Positions 31,429 through 40,720 of a stretch of DNA of 64,000 bases are shown one piece after another; position 1 is the first letter of the stretch; the number at the start of each line of letters is the position of its first letter. This DNA comes from Dehalococcoidia bacterium (GTDB lineage: Bacteria > Chloroflexota > Dehalococcoidia > E44-bin15). The notes below the pieces were generated by a model, which was not told the DNA's origin, did not search any database, and saw nothing but the letters and a program-made list of their open reading frames with translations. Where the stretch lies: NCBI GenBank assembly GCA_041649635.1, contig JBAZMV010000001.1, positions 248,001-312,000 on the forward strand. Direction: 5' to 3'. Made by a program: the position numbers and the translations under genes.

Positions 31429-33213
31429 ATGCCGAAGGAGCGCAGCAACAGTTTACAAACATTATGGTTCTTCTTGAAGCCATATAAGCGCTATCTTGCC
31501 ATCTTGCTGGTACTCTCCCTGTTAAACGGCTTCCTTGAGACCCTACAGATGGCAATGCTCTTCCCCATTCTTAACGCCAGCCTTGAACAAGGAGCAGCTT
31601 CATACGGAGCGTTCTTCAGCATATTGAATTCGCTGTCAGAAGTAATGCCGATCGATGACCCGTTGCTATCGAACTGCACTCTGTTTGTGATATTTACCGT
31701 TTTGTATTGCTCATGTAGGTTAATCTATGCTAATCTCTCGCCCAGGTTCACAGCCAGAATCGTGAGAGATCACGAACAGGAGGTATTCCGCAAATATACA
31801 GAAGCGGATTATCGCTTTTTCGCAGACGTCAGACAGGGAGACCTTCTGTATAAAGGATCTCAGGCTCCCCAGTTTATAGGCTATGCAGTTATAGCTTTGA
31901 CCAGATCGGCGGTAGAAATCGTACTGGGAATTTTTGTTCTTTATTTGTTAATATCTCTCTCATGGAAAGCCGCCATCGCTGTGGTGATCGCCGGCGCCGG
32001 CTATTATTACTTTGCTCAATATCTTGGTAAACGAATATCATACGTAACCGGTAAAAAAATGCTCCAAGAGATTGAAAATGAGAATGTTATCATCAACGAA
32101 TACATAAACGGCGCAAAGCAGATACGTGCCAGCGGAAACTCGGATAAATGGACGGAGAGATTCAATCAGGCAGCTTTTTCACGCTGGAAACACTGGTGGA
32201 TAAACCAGTTTTGGAGTCAGGTCCCCACCCACCTCCTGGAACTTTTGATGTTCGGAGCCGTCGGCATTATATTAATCATAATAAGACTATATTCCCCGTA
32301 CCAGTTCTACTCCTTGATACCTCTATTCGGCACATTCGCGTACGCCGTATTTAAGCTGCTGCCCAAGTTGACAAACACGGGGAGAAATCTTATGGACGTA
32401 GTCCACTGGATACCAAATCTGGAGACGGTGAGAGAATTTCTTCTCGATGAGCACTACACTCAAATGGAGAACGGCAGTACCGAATTCCATGACATCCAGC
32501 ACGGCATCGAACTCAAATACGTGAGCTTTACTCATACGAGCAGGGAACATACGCTGGACGATATTTCCTTAAGCATAGAAAAGGACAGGGTTACCGCGGT
32601 CGTGGGGCACTCCGGTTCCGGAAAGTCCACCATCGCAGACCTGTTGCTGAGACTATATGATGTAGATAAAGGACAGATACTTGTAGACGGCCGGGATATA
32701 AGAGAATACGATATCTTCACTTTCCTCGGCAAAGTCGGGTTTGTAGGGCAGGAAACGTTTATCTTCAACGCCTCCATAAGAGATAATATCGCTTTCGGCA
32801 ATGAGCATTTGGACGAAGAAGTAGTAGAGGCGGCTAAGCTTGCCAATGTCCACGAATTTATCACAGAACTACCCGAGGGATACGATACTGTAGTAGGCGA
32901 CCGCGGAATAAAGCTCTCCGGCGGGCAGAGACAGCGCATCGCGATCGCCAGGGCAATGATACGTAAGCCTCGGTTCCTTATACTGGACGAGGCCACAAGC
33001 TCGCTGGATAATATCTCGGAAGCCGTTGTTCAGAAAGCCCTGGACAGGGTGGCCGAGCGCTGCACCACGCTGGTGATAGCCCACCGGTTGACTACTATTA
33101 AGGATGCAGACATAATCTATGTTCTTGACAACGGAAGGATAGTGGAAAACGGTACACATACACAGTTATTGGAACGTCAAGGCACGTATTCCAAAATATA
33201 CAGAGAAGGTTAG
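31429..33213 (+). CDS. ABC exporter half-transporter, candidate glycolipid flippase
   Basis: A 594-residue half-transporter with an N-terminal six-helix domain (to about 320) and a C-terminal ATPase: Walker A GHSGSGKST, signature LSGGQRQRIAIARA, Walker B FLILDEATSS, and H-loop AHRLTT. This MsbA/PglK layout moves lipids or lipid-linked oligosaccharides across the membrane. It lies within the glycan locus, between the GDP-sugar enzyme and the FkbM gene, so it is a good candidate for flipping the lipid-linked glycan used by the STT3 protein (inference, analogous to PglK). It could alternatively export another lipid. It probably works as a homodimer. Confidence 0.88.
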   Translation: MPKERSNSLQTLWFFLKPYKRYLAILLVLSLLNGFLETLQMAMLFPILNASLEQGAASYGAFFSILNSLSEVMPIDDPLLSNCTLFVIFTVLYCSCRLIYANLSPRFTARIVRDHEQEVFRKYTEADYRFFADVRQGDLLYKGSQAPQFIGYAVIALTRSAVEIVLGIFVLYLLISLSWKAAIAVVIAGAGYYYFAQYLGKRISYVTGKKMLQEIENENVIINEYINGAKQIRASGNSDKWTERFNQAAFSRWKHWWINQFWSQVPTHLLELLMFGAVGIILIIIRLYSPYQFYSLIPLFGTFAYAVFKLLPKLTNTGRNLMDVVHWIPNLETVREFLLDEHYTQMENGSTEFHDIQHGIELKYVSFTHTSREHTLDDISLSIEKDRVTAVVGHSGSGKSTIADLLLRLYDVDKGQILVDGRDIREYDIFTFLGKVGFVGQETFIFNASIRDNIAFGNEHLDEEVVEAAKLANVHEFITELPEGYDTVVGDRGIKLSGGQRQRIAIARAMIRKPRFLILDEATSSLDNISEAVVQKALDRVAERCTTLVIAHRLTTIKDADIIYVLDNGRIVENGTHTQLLERQGTYSKIYREG

Positions 33214-33270
33214 AGAGAGAAATCTTAGCGGGTAGTTTAATATTGCCTAATACTAAAGTATGATATTCAC

Positions 33271-34062
33271 ATGATTGACACAATGAAAAACATTTTACAT
33301 CGTCTTGTGAGCGTCCTCCGAGAAGGGAAAGTGAAAGAACCGGTTTTTACTAGAATACCCGGGGATGATCCTATTGAGTTAATAGCATATTATGATGAAT
33401 TCAAAGGATATTATCCCGATTGTGAAATTAAAACTAAAGAATGGTTTGTAAATAATGTTCAGCAGGATTGGGTGATATTCGATTGCGGCGCTAACATTGG
33501 TTATTATAGTATCCTTTTTTCGCGTTTAGCTCCCGGGGGGCATATCTATGCATTTGAACCAACCAGTACATATGATATGTTAATAACCAATTTAAACCAT
33601 CATAAAGCCAGCAACGTAATACCTGTAAAAAAAGCCCTGGGTAAAAACACAGGTCAAATAAGAGATTCGATATTTCGTATTTGGGGACATGACCCCGAGA
33701 AACAGAATTATTCTTTCACGACAATAGATGATTTTGTGAAGGATAACAATTTGGCTCGATTGGATTGTATCAAAATAGACGTAGATTCTTTTGACTTTGA
33801 GGTATTACAGGGTGCAAAAGATACTATGATTAAGTTTGATCCATTCATAATTGTTGAGTTAAACCACGCATTAAACAAGCGCCATCAATACGTACCTCAA
33901 GTATTACACTGGTTAACTAATCTCAGTTATAAATCCATTTATGCCCTTGATTACGATAATTTCTTACTAAAGCGTAACTTTACCCCGAATAAAATCGAAG
34001 AGTGGCCAGATATAAAAATGTGCTTTAATCCAAGGAACTACGAAATCTCAAAAGAAGGGTGA
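33271..34062 (+). CDS. FkbM family methyltransferase
   Basis: A 263-residue SAM-dependent methyltransferase of the FkbM type, usually methylating sugar hydroxyls. The SAM motif FDCGANIGYYSILFSRL (about 68-84) and AFEPTSTYD are clear, with the family motif IKIDVDSFDFEVLQGA at about 168-183. The DNA is much richer in A+T than the flanks of the window. No Shine-Dalgarno sequence is seen; TATGAT at 33259-33264 would start transcription at the ATG itself. The stop overlaps the next gene (GTGA). Confidence 0.9.
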   Translation: MIDTMKNILHRLVSVLREGKVKEPVFTRIPGDDPIELIAYYDEFKGYYPDCEIKTKEWFVNNVQQDWVIFDCGANIGYYSILFSRLAPGGHIYAFEPTSTYDMLITNLNHHKASNVIPVKKALGKNTGQIRDSIFRIWGHDPEKQNYSFTTIDDFVKDNNLARLDCIKIDVDSFDFEVLQGAKDTMIKFDPFIIVELNHALNKRHQYVPQVLHWLTNLSYKSIYALDYDNFLLKRNFTPNKIEEWPDIKMCFNPRNYEISKEG

Positions 34063-34712
34063 AAACAGTGAATATTCCTTTTGTGGGATACTTAGATATC
34101 GAAATTTTAAAGAGTACTGTGCCAAACCCTACATTTAGAAAGTTGATTCATTGGATAGACTATATTAATTGGAAAAGACGCGGAAAACCTGTCCCACCGC
34201 CGCATCTATACAAACAGCAAGTGGTAAGAAACTATGCAGATAAATATGGATTAAAAATTCTTGTCGAAACAGGAACATTTTATGGTGATATGATTGAAGC
34301 TATGAAACATTGTTTCGATGGAATATACTCCATTGAATTAAGTAAAGCGCTATATGAGAAAGCGGCAACTAGATTTAGTGCTGAAAAAAATATAGAAATA
34401 ATTCATGGTGATAGTGGACTTGAGCTTGGGAATCTGATTAATAGAGTAAACCAGCCAATTCTATTCTGGCTGGATGGACATTATTCTGGGGGAGTAACAG
34501 CTCGCGGTGTAAAAGATACGCCAATTTACGATGAACTAGAACAAATCTTTAACAATCAGGCAAGCAAATATGTGGTGCTTATTGATGATGCACGATGCTT
34601 CGGAGCCAGAGCAGACTATCCTAGCATCCAGTTGCTTAGTGATTTTATCAAAACAAAGATGCATGATGCTAAGATTGAAATTGAATGTGACATAATAAGA
34701 ATTACACTATGA
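34059..34712 (+). CDS. Class I SAM-methyltransferase-like protein
   Basis: A 217-residue protein. ILVETGTFYGDMIEAM (about 67-82) looks like a SAM-binding motif I, IYSIELSKALYEKA (about 90-103) like motif II with its acidic ribose-binding residue, and WLDGHYSGG and VVLIDDARCF are typical of small sugar-methyltransferase-like proteins of surface-polysaccharide clusters. The substrate is unknown. The GTG start overlaps the FkbM stop by four bases. AT-rich like its neighbours. Confidence 0.7.
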   Translation: MKTVNIPFVGYLDIEILKSTVPNPTFRKLIHWIDYINWKRRGKPVPPPHLYKQQVVRNYADKYGLKILVETGTFYGDMIEAMKHCFDGIYSIELSKALYEKAATRFSAEKNIEIIHGDSGLELGNLINRVNQPILFWLDGHYSGGVTARGVKDTPIYDELEQIFNNQASKYVVLIDDARCFGARADYPSIQLLSDFIKTKMHDAKIEIECDIIRITL

Positions 34713-34843
34713 AAGCTAATCGCCTAACAAATTACTACATTTGACCGTCAGCCAAAGTGTTTTTCCAAAATAAGATTATTTCACATGTACGTATAGATAG
34801 AAACCAGGAGAAGTGAGGTTTCTTAAATAAGGAGTGTAGCAAA

Positions 34844-35545
34844 TTGATTCTGAGGTTACTTAATGCATTTTACTACTTGTTATTTAGAAGCAACCAGAAA
34901 ATTCCCAATTTAGTTGGTGACCGAGATATTGAATGGTCTTGGATATTATCACAAATGCCTTCGGGCCCAGGAGAAGCGCTTGATTTCGGTCCCGGAGGCA
35001 GCTCCCTCGGACTTACCGCCGCTCAGCGAGGATTCAGAGTAACCGCTATAGACCTCGCACCGGTGAAATGGCTTTACACACATCCCAATCTTCAATTCAT
35101 CCACGGCGATATATTGAAACTGGCTCTCCCGAAAAATAATTTCGACCTTGTTATTAACTGTTCAACTATAGAACATGTCGGTTTAGCCGGACGATATGGA
35201 GTAACAGAAGATAATTCTGACGGCGACCTGGAAGCTATGAAGCGCATAAGCGAATTAATGATACCGGAAGGCATAATGCTGCTCACTATCCCGGTAGGAG
35301 AAGATAAAATCTTCGCTCCCATGTCTCGCATTTACGGCTGCCAGCGACTTCCGCGGCTTCTTCAATGTTACACGGTAGAAGAAGAGGCTTTCTGGATCAA
35401 AGATAGTCAGAACAGATGGATTTTATCGGGGAAAGACGACGCCTTGAAATTCAAGGCTTCAGCAGGTTCACGGAACCCATTGCGGAACGTCTACGCGTTG
35501 GGATGTTTCGTTCTGAGAAACACATCGGCTTTATCAGCAGTATAA
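34844..35545 (+). CDS. Class I methyltransferase (Methyltransf_11-like)
   Basis: A 233-residue SAM-dependent methyltransferase. Motif I is LDFGPGGSSLGLTAA (about 46-60), the acidic ribose contact is AIDLAPVK, motif II is HGDILKLALPKNNFDLV, and INCSTIEHVG is the post-motif. The acceptor is unknown; its setting suggests a glycan or aglycone hydroxyl. TTG start at 34844 with AAGGAG ten bases upstream. The 131-bp gap before it (34713-34843) shows no gene or clear promoter. GME follows after nine bases, so they are co-transcribed. Confidence 0.8.
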   Translation: MILRLLNAFYYLLFRSNQKIPNLVGDRDIEWSWILSQMPSGPGEALDFGPGGSSLGLTAAQRGFRVTAIDLAPVKWLYTHPNLQFIHGDILKLALPKNNFDLVINCSTIEHVGLAGRYGVTEDNSDGDLEAMKRISELMIPEGIMLLTIPVGEDKIFAPMSRIYGCQRLPRLLQCYTVEEEAFWIKDSQNRWILSGKDDALKFKASAGSRNPLRNVYALGCFVLRNTSALSAV

Positions 35546-35554
35546 GGAGAAACT

Positions 35555-36523
35555 ATGAAAAAAGCATTAGTATGCGGTGCAGGCGGGTTTATTGGAAGCC
35601 ACATGGTAAAAAGGCTAAAAAAAGAAGGCTACTGGGTCCGTGGGATAGATCTAAAAAAGCCCGAATTCGCAGAGACACAGGCGGATGATTTTATCGTTGG
35701 AGATTTGAGGGAACAGAGCGTAGTACGGAAGGTGGTTGATTCTCCATTTGACGATGTGTATCAGTTCGCGGCGGATATGGGCGGCGCCGGTTTCGTTTTT
35801 ACAGGAGAAAATGACGCCGATATAATGCATAACTCAGCTCTAATAAATCTGAACGTCGTTGAGGCCAGCTATAAAGCAGGCGTTAAAAGGATATTCTATT
35901 CTTCTTCTGCATGTGTGTATCCAGAGTATAATCAGATGGATCCGGAAAACCCCAAATTGGCGGAGGATACGGTTTACCCGGCGGCTCCGGACAGTGAATA
36001 TGGCTGGGAGAAACTTTTCAGCGAACGTTTGTATCTATCATTCAATCGAAATTGTGGAATGAACGTACGAATAGCGAGATTCCATAATATCTTCGGGCCG
36101 GAGGGATCGTGGAACGATGGACGTGAAAAAGCTCCGGCCGCTTTATGCCGTAAGATCGCTAAAGCCCCTAACGACGGAGAGATTGAAATGTGGGGTGACG
36201 GCCTTCAAACACGCTCTTTCCTGTATATTGACGAATGTTTGGAAGGGGTAAGACGATTGGTGGAATCAGACTTCACAGGACCGGTAAATATCGGGTCAGA
36301 GGAGATGGTGACAATCAATCAACTCGCAGAAATGATCATGGATATCGCGGGGAAAAAGCTCTCGATTAAACACATTCCGGGGCCACTCGGGGTTCGCGGC
36401 CGCAATTCAGATAACCGGCTGATCGAAGAGAAACTGGGATGGAAACCATCGGCACCTCTGTCCAAAGGATTGGAAAAAACATATCGCTGGATTGAGAAAA
36501 TGGTTGAAAAGGAAAACCGATGA
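35555..36523 (+). CDS. GDP-mannose 3,5-epimerase (GME-like)
   Basis: A 322-residue extended SDR closely matching GDP-mannose 3,5-epimerase: GAGGFIGSHM at 8-17, ADMGGAGFV (72-80), SSSACVYPE, catalytic YGWEK, the distinctive RFHNIFGPEGSW and GREKAPAALCRK, and MWGDGLQTRSFLYIDE. GME makes GDP-L-galactose and GDP-L-gulose from GDP-mannose; in bacteria it appears in surface-glycan clusters. AAGGAG precedes the ATG. The stop overlaps the nucleotide-sugar dehydrogenase start (ATGA). Confidence 0.92.
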   Translation: MKKALVCGAGGFIGSHMVKRLKKEGYWVRGIDLKKPEFAETQADDFIVGDLREQSVVRKVVDSPFDDVYQFAADMGGAGFVFTGENDADIMHNSALINLNVVEASYKAGVKRIFYSSSACVYPEYNQMDPENPKLAEDTVYPAAPDSEYGWEKLFSERLYLSFNRNCGMNVRIARFHNIFGPEGSWNDGREKAPAALCRKIAKAPNDGEIEMWGDGLQTRSFLYIDECLEGVRRLVESDFTGPVNIGSEEMVTINQLAEMIMDIAGKKLSIKHIPGPLGVRGRNSDNRLIEEKLGWKPSAPLSKGLEKTYRWIEKMVEKENR

Positions 36524-37848
36524 ACAGCATTTCGGTATTCGGTATCGGCAAATTAGGGCTTCCTCTTGCTGCTTGCCTGGCAAATAAAGGCTATAATGCT
36601 ATCGGTGTTGATCTGAACAAGGCCGTTATCCAAGCGGTGAATAAAGGTGAAAGTCCTTATTATGAACCGGGCCTGTCCGAATTAGTAAAGTCAGCGGGAA
36701 AGCGATTAACGGCGACACAGGACTATCGCTATGCCGTGATTAACTCAGAAGCAAGTTTTATTGTGGTCCCTACTCCCAGTCAGGATGACGGAAGTTTCAG
36801 CACCAGATATGTAGAATCAGCCGCTAAACAGATAGCCGCCGCGCTAATTGATAAGCCTGATTTTCACCTTGTCGTGGTTACCAGTACCGTGCTGCCCGGA
36901 GCCACCGAGGGTGTGATTAAACCCTTGCTGGAAACAGCTACGGGTAAGAGATGCGGCAGGGATTTCGGCCTGTGTTACAGTCCTGAATTTATAGCGCTGG
37001 GCAGTGTCATAAGGGATTTTACCCAGCCTGATGTAGTGCTAATCGGAGAATCGGACACGAAGTCAGGGAATATGCTGGCTGAAATCTACAGCAATGTATG
37101 TGAGAATCAACCTCCCATTGTCAGGACAGCGATTCAAAATGCGGAACTGGCTAAAATCTCCCTCAACGCTTACGTTACCATGAAGATAACTTTCGCGAAT
37201 ACTCTGGCTGAAATAGCGGAGCGGATTCCGGAAGGAAACGTTGATACCATAAGTAATATGCTTGGATTTGACTCCAGGATAGGCAGGAAGTACCTGAGCG
37301 GCGGTCTTGCCTACGGCGGGCCCTGTTTCCCAAGAGATAATAAAGCCTTTGCTTCCGTCGCACGTAAAGTTGGGTGCAAAGCACTGTTATCAGAGGCAAC
37401 CGACCTTGCTAACCAGTTACAGAATCAGAGAACAGTGGACTTAATTGAAAATAAACTTGGCAATTTGAAGGGTAAAGCTATTGCAGTCCTTGGGTTGACT
37501 TATAAGCCGAATACTGATGTTATTGAGGAATCGAGCCCGGTGAAAATCTCACGGAGTCTTCTGCAGAAAGGCGCGGTAGTTTCCGTTTATGACCCCGGCG
37601 GCATGGAAAATGCAAAAAAAGCGTTTTGCCAAGAAAAGCCCGTATATGCCAGCTCAATAAAAGACTGCCTGCATGACGCCGAGCTTTGCGTCCTGGCAAC
37701 TCCGTGGGACGAATTTAAAAAACTGACGCCTGAGTATTTTATTCAAAACATGAAGAAGCCCTGTTTGCTCGATTGTTGGAGACTTTTTTCTAATCGACCG
37801 GAATTCACGGAGAAATTAGACTATTTTGCTATTGGGTTGGCAGCATAA
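36520..37848 (+). CDS. UDP-glucose/GDP-mannose 6-dehydrogenase family
   Basis: A 442-residue NAD-dependent four-electron dehydrogenase forming a sugar-nucleotide uronic acid. It has the N-terminal GIGKLGLPLA Rossmann motif (4-13), VPTPS, TSTVLPG, the central NAELAKISLNAYVTMKI helix, and the catalytic Cys269 in GGPCFPRD. The C-terminal domain with GLTYKPNTDVIEESS is complete. Substrate choice (UDP-Glc, GDP-Man or the GME product) cannot be set by eye; coupling to GME suggests a GDP-sugar is possible. It probably supplies hexuronate for the glycan, as UGDs do in archaeal N-glycosylation clusters. Confidence 0.92.
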   Translation: MNSISVFGIGKLGLPLAACLANKGYNAIGVDLNKAVIQAVNKGESPYYEPGLSELVKSAGKRLTATQDYRYAVINSEASFIVVPTPSQDDGSFSTRYVESAAKQIAAALIDKPDFHLVVVTSTVLPGATEGVIKPLLETATGKRCGRDFGLCYSPEFIALGSVIRDFTQPDVVLIGESDTKSGNMLAEIYSNVCENQPPIVRTAIQNAELAKISLNAYVTMKITFANTLAEIAERIPEGNVDTISNMLGFDSRIGRKYLSGGLAYGGPCFPRDNKAFASVARKVGCKALLSEATDLANQLQNQRTVDLIENKLGNLKGKAIAVLGLTYKPNTDVIEESSPVKISRSLLQKGAVVSVYDPGGMENAKKAFCQEKPVYASSIKDCLHDAELCVLATPWDEFKKLTPEYFIQNMKKPCLLDCWRLFSNRPEFTEKLDYFAIGLAA

Positions 37849-37850
37849 CT

Positions 37851-38627
37851 ATGAATAAATATCTAAACGAAAAAAACATTAAAGACTACTGGGAGAAATG
37901 CACCCCGATGAGCTTCGCGGCCGAAAAGTGGAGCTATGAGCAGAAAAGGGAATTCAGATATACTTTGCAGGATTATATGCATAGCTCGTTTGGATTTGGT
38001 GAATGGTCGGGTAAAGAGGTGTTGGAAGTAGGTTGTGGATCGGGCGTGGATGCTCTGGAGTTTGCCAGATATGGAGCAAAAGTTACAGCTACTGATATGA
38101 CCGACAACGCCGTTAACCTCACAAATCAGATGGTAAAAGAAGCGAAATTGCCTGTCAAAGTGATCCAAGCTTCTGCAATTAACCTGCCGTTTCCCGACGC
38201 CAGTTTTGACTGTGTCTATAGTTATGGGGTATTGCATCATATACCTGATATCGAAAAGGTGCTGTATGAGATAAAAAGAGTTATGAAGGAAAACGCACAG
38301 CTGCTTGTCATGCTTTACCATAGAGATAGTCTTCTACATGCATATAGTATTATCTATCGCCACGGTATAAAGAGTGAACTGCTCTCGAAAGGTGTTTGTA
38401 CAGAGCAAGATTTGGTTTCTAAATACTCAGAGCGCATAGAGGGATGCCCTTACACAAAGGTATATACAAAAGAGGAGGCTCGGGCTCTGTTTTCAAGATA
38501 TTTCAATGATGTTGACATCACTGTAAGGTACAATGTTATAGATACCGATAAACAGAGAAAGGTAAAGTTCAAACTATCTGACGAATGGGAGCTCGGCTGG
38601 CACTTAATATTGAAAGCAATGAAGTAG
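37851..38627 (+). CDS. SAM-dependent methyltransferase (UbiE-like fold)
   Basis: A 258-residue class I methyltransferase. Motif I is VLEVGCGSGVDALEFA (about 57-72), the acidic contact is ATDMTDNAV, motif II is LPFPDASFDCVYSYGVLHHI (about 116-135). The C-terminal half contains a REFF-type region seen in sugar-cluster methyltransferases. It begins two bases after the dehydrogenase stop. Possible roles are O-methylation of a sugar or of a uronic-acid carboxyl, as AglP does in haloarchaea (inference). Confidence 0.82.
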   Translation: MNKYLNEKNIKDYWEKCTPMSFAAEKWSYEQKREFRYTLQDYMHSSFGFGEWSGKEVLEVGCGSGVDALEFARYGAKVTATDMTDNAVNLTNQMVKEAKLPVKVIQASAINLPFPDASFDCVYSYGVLHHIPDIEKVLYEIKRVMKENAQLLVMLYHRDSLLHAYSIIYRHGIKSELLSKGVCTEQDLVSKYSERIEGCPYTKVYTKEEARALFSRYFNDVDITVRYNVIDTDKQRKVKFKLSDEWELGWHLILKAMK

Positions 38628-38653
38628 CGACTATTACAGGATAACATAGTACT

Positions 38654-39544
38654 ATGTTGACCATATTCTCTATTCCAAAACCATTTCAGGGGCACATAGA
38701 CGTGATCCAAAGAACTGCTATCCAGAGCTGGAAATTGCTTGGACCTTATTGTGAGATCATTTTATTCGGCAATGAGAAAGGTACTGCTGAAATCGCCGCT
38801 GAACTGGGTATCCGACACATACCCGAGATCGAACGCAATGAGTATGGAACCCCGCTTGTTAATAACCTGTTTGATAAAGCCCAGGAGTTGGCTAACTATG
38901 ACATCTTATGCTATGTAAATGCCGATATCATCCTTACGCAAGATTTCTCAATTTCTGTCCAAAAGGTGTCTAATAAAAAGGATCAATTCCTGCTTATAGG
39001 ACAAAGGTGGGATGTAGAGTTAAACGAGCCTCTTGATTTTACAAATCAACGGTGGGAGCTAGAGATACGCCGTTATCTGGCAAAGTATGGCAAACTTCAC
39101 CCCGCCACAGGAATAGACTATTTTGTGTTCAGAAAAGGTCTATGGGGAGATATACCGCCTTTCGCTATAGGAAGAACCGTATGGGATATTTGGTTGGTTT
39201 ACAGGGGCCTTTACCTAAAAGTCCCGGTTATTGATGCCACAAAGACCATCACCGCTATCCATCAGAATCATGATTATTCTCATAATGATAGAGGGATAAT
39301 AGGAATCTGGGATGGACCTGAAGCCCAGCAGAATCGCCAGTATTATAAAGGATATGCAGGTAATCGTTTTTTTGCAATACGCGATGCTACCTGGGTATTG
39401 ACCAGCAAAGGCGTGAAGAGGGCATCACCAGTGAGAGTTCTCTATTACCGTACAATAGCAACGAGCAAACCCTATATACTAGCCCCTACGAGACTGCTTC
39501 GAAAAGTACACAAATTAATAAAAGATAAGGGCTCTAAGACTTAG
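38654..39544 (+). CDS. GT-A fold glycosyltransferase-like protein
   Basis: A 296-residue protein with a nucleotide-diphospho-sugar transferase look: FSIPKPFQGHIDVIQRTAIQSW at the start, EIILFGNEKGT, and a DxD-like VNADIILT (about 92-99). The GKLHPATGIDYFVFRKG segment is typical of a group of hypothetical glycosyltransferases from surface-glycan loci. No membrane segment. Donor and acceptor are unknown. No Shine-Dalgarno sequence is evident. Confidence 0.72.
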   Translation: MLTIFSIPKPFQGHIDVIQRTAIQSWKLLGPYCEIILFGNEKGTAEIAAELGIRHIPEIERNEYGTPLVNNLFDKAQELANYDILCYVNADIILTQDFSISVQKVSNKKDQFLLIGQRWDVELNEPLDFTNQRWELEIRRYLAKYGKLHPATGIDYFVFRKGLWGDIPPFAIGRTVWDIWLVYRGLYLKVPVIDATKTITAIHQNHDYSHNDRGIIGIWDGPEAQQNRQYYKGYAGNRFFAIRDATWVLTSKGVKRASPVRVLYYRTIATSKPYILAPTRLLRKVHKLIKDKGSKT

Positions 39545-39638
39545 AGCCTAATACCCAGATCCAGTAAAAAAGACATTACTTTCAGTCGCTAACCCGCATA
39601 AAAATTCAGAAACTGGAATTATTATCCATATTTACTTA

Positions 39639-39647
39639 TGATATACT
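39639..39647 (+). promoter_or_regulatory. Extended -10 before the GT2-like gene
   Basis: TGATATACT within TTATGATATACT, a 12-base string also found before tsaC at 53300. Expected transcription start near 39654, four bases before the ATG. Confidence 0.4.
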
Positions 39648-39657
39648 GACTTTACTG

Positions 39658-40596
39658 ATGAATAAAACGGGGATAGCTTTATTCACTTACAATAGGCCGG
39701 AGCATACGGGTCAGGTCCTCCAAGGTCTGATGAGGAATGACATAGATAAATTGTACGTTTTTTCTGATGGCTATAGAGATGAGAGGGACAGGATTACGGT
39801 TCAACAGGTGAGGAAGCTGCTAGCAAATATCACCTGGTGTGAAACTGAGATAATCGAAAGCGATACAAACAAAGGGCTGGCCGACTCGATAGTATATGGT
39901 GTTAATTACGTACTTGACAGACATGAAAGGATTATAGTTCTTGAAGATGATTGTGTTCCTTCAGCAGATTTCGTTTCTTTCATGCAAAAGTGTTTCGATA
40001 AATATGAGTATAATGAACAAATAATGAATGTCGCCGGTTATTCACTACCTATAAAGATTCCTCAGAGTTATCCATACGATATCTATTTCTCTTACAGGCC
40101 ATCCTCCTGGGGATGGGGAACATGGAGAAGGGCATGGCACCATTTTTCACGTGACAAGGCGATTTTAGATGAGATAAGAAACTCTAAGGAATTGCACAAG
40201 AAGGTAAACCAGGCGGGAGAAGACTTAGTCCCGATGTTGGAAAGGCAAATTCGAGGAGCAATCGATTCATGGGCCGTGTTTTTTGCTTTAAGCATTATCA
40301 AAAATGACGGCTTGTGCGTAGTGCCGGTCCATTCCAGGATTAAGAACATCGGTCATGATGCCTCTGGTACTCACTGCGGAGCCAATCAAAAATATAATGT
40401 TGAGCTGTATAAAGAGACTATCGGAAACCCGGTATTGCCAGATGAAGTGGTAATTGATGACCAAATTATCCATAGAATCAGGCAGTTCTGTAGTCCTACC
40501 ATGAGCGAGAAGGTTATTAATTTTATTGTACAAGTATTACAGCCTATAGGGATATATGAATTGTTTAGGTGGACAAGAACACATTTTAAGGCATAA
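39658..40596 (+). CDS. Glycosyltransferase (GT2-like)
   Basis: A 312-residue GT-A glycosyltransferase: IALFTYNRPEHTGQVL (6-21), SDGYRDERD, and the DxD motif VLEDDCVPSADF (about 95-106). The WGWGTWRRAWHHF stretch is a hallmark of a family acting on surface polysaccharides (methyltransferase/GNT-I-like). It has no Shine-Dalgarno sequence; TGATATACT at 39639-39647 would give a 4-base leader. The 113-bp gap before it has no gene. Confidence 0.82.
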   Translation: MNKTGIALFTYNRPEHTGQVLQGLMRNDIDKLYVFSDGYRDERDRITVQQVRKLLANITWCETEIIESDTNKGLADSIVYGVNYVLDRHERIIVLEDDCVPSADFVSFMQKCFDKYEYNEQIMNVAGYSLPIKIPQSYPYDIYFSYRPSSWGWGTWRRAWHHFSRDKAILDEIRNSKELHKKVNQAGEDLVPMLERQIRGAIDSWAVFFALSIIKNDGLCVVPVHSRIKNIGHDASGTHCGANQKYNVELYKETIGNPVLPDEVVIDDQIIHRIRQFCSPTMSEKVINFIVQVLQPIGIYELFRWTRTHFKA

Positions 40597-40720
40597 TAAT
40601 GCAGAAGCTTAATCATTATAGGCTGCAGGCTGCAGGATTAGGGAGAATGTTATTAAGGTAAACTTTTACATTCAAAAACTGAAGACTGCGTTCAATAGCA
40701 ATGCAAATCTACAAAGTCTT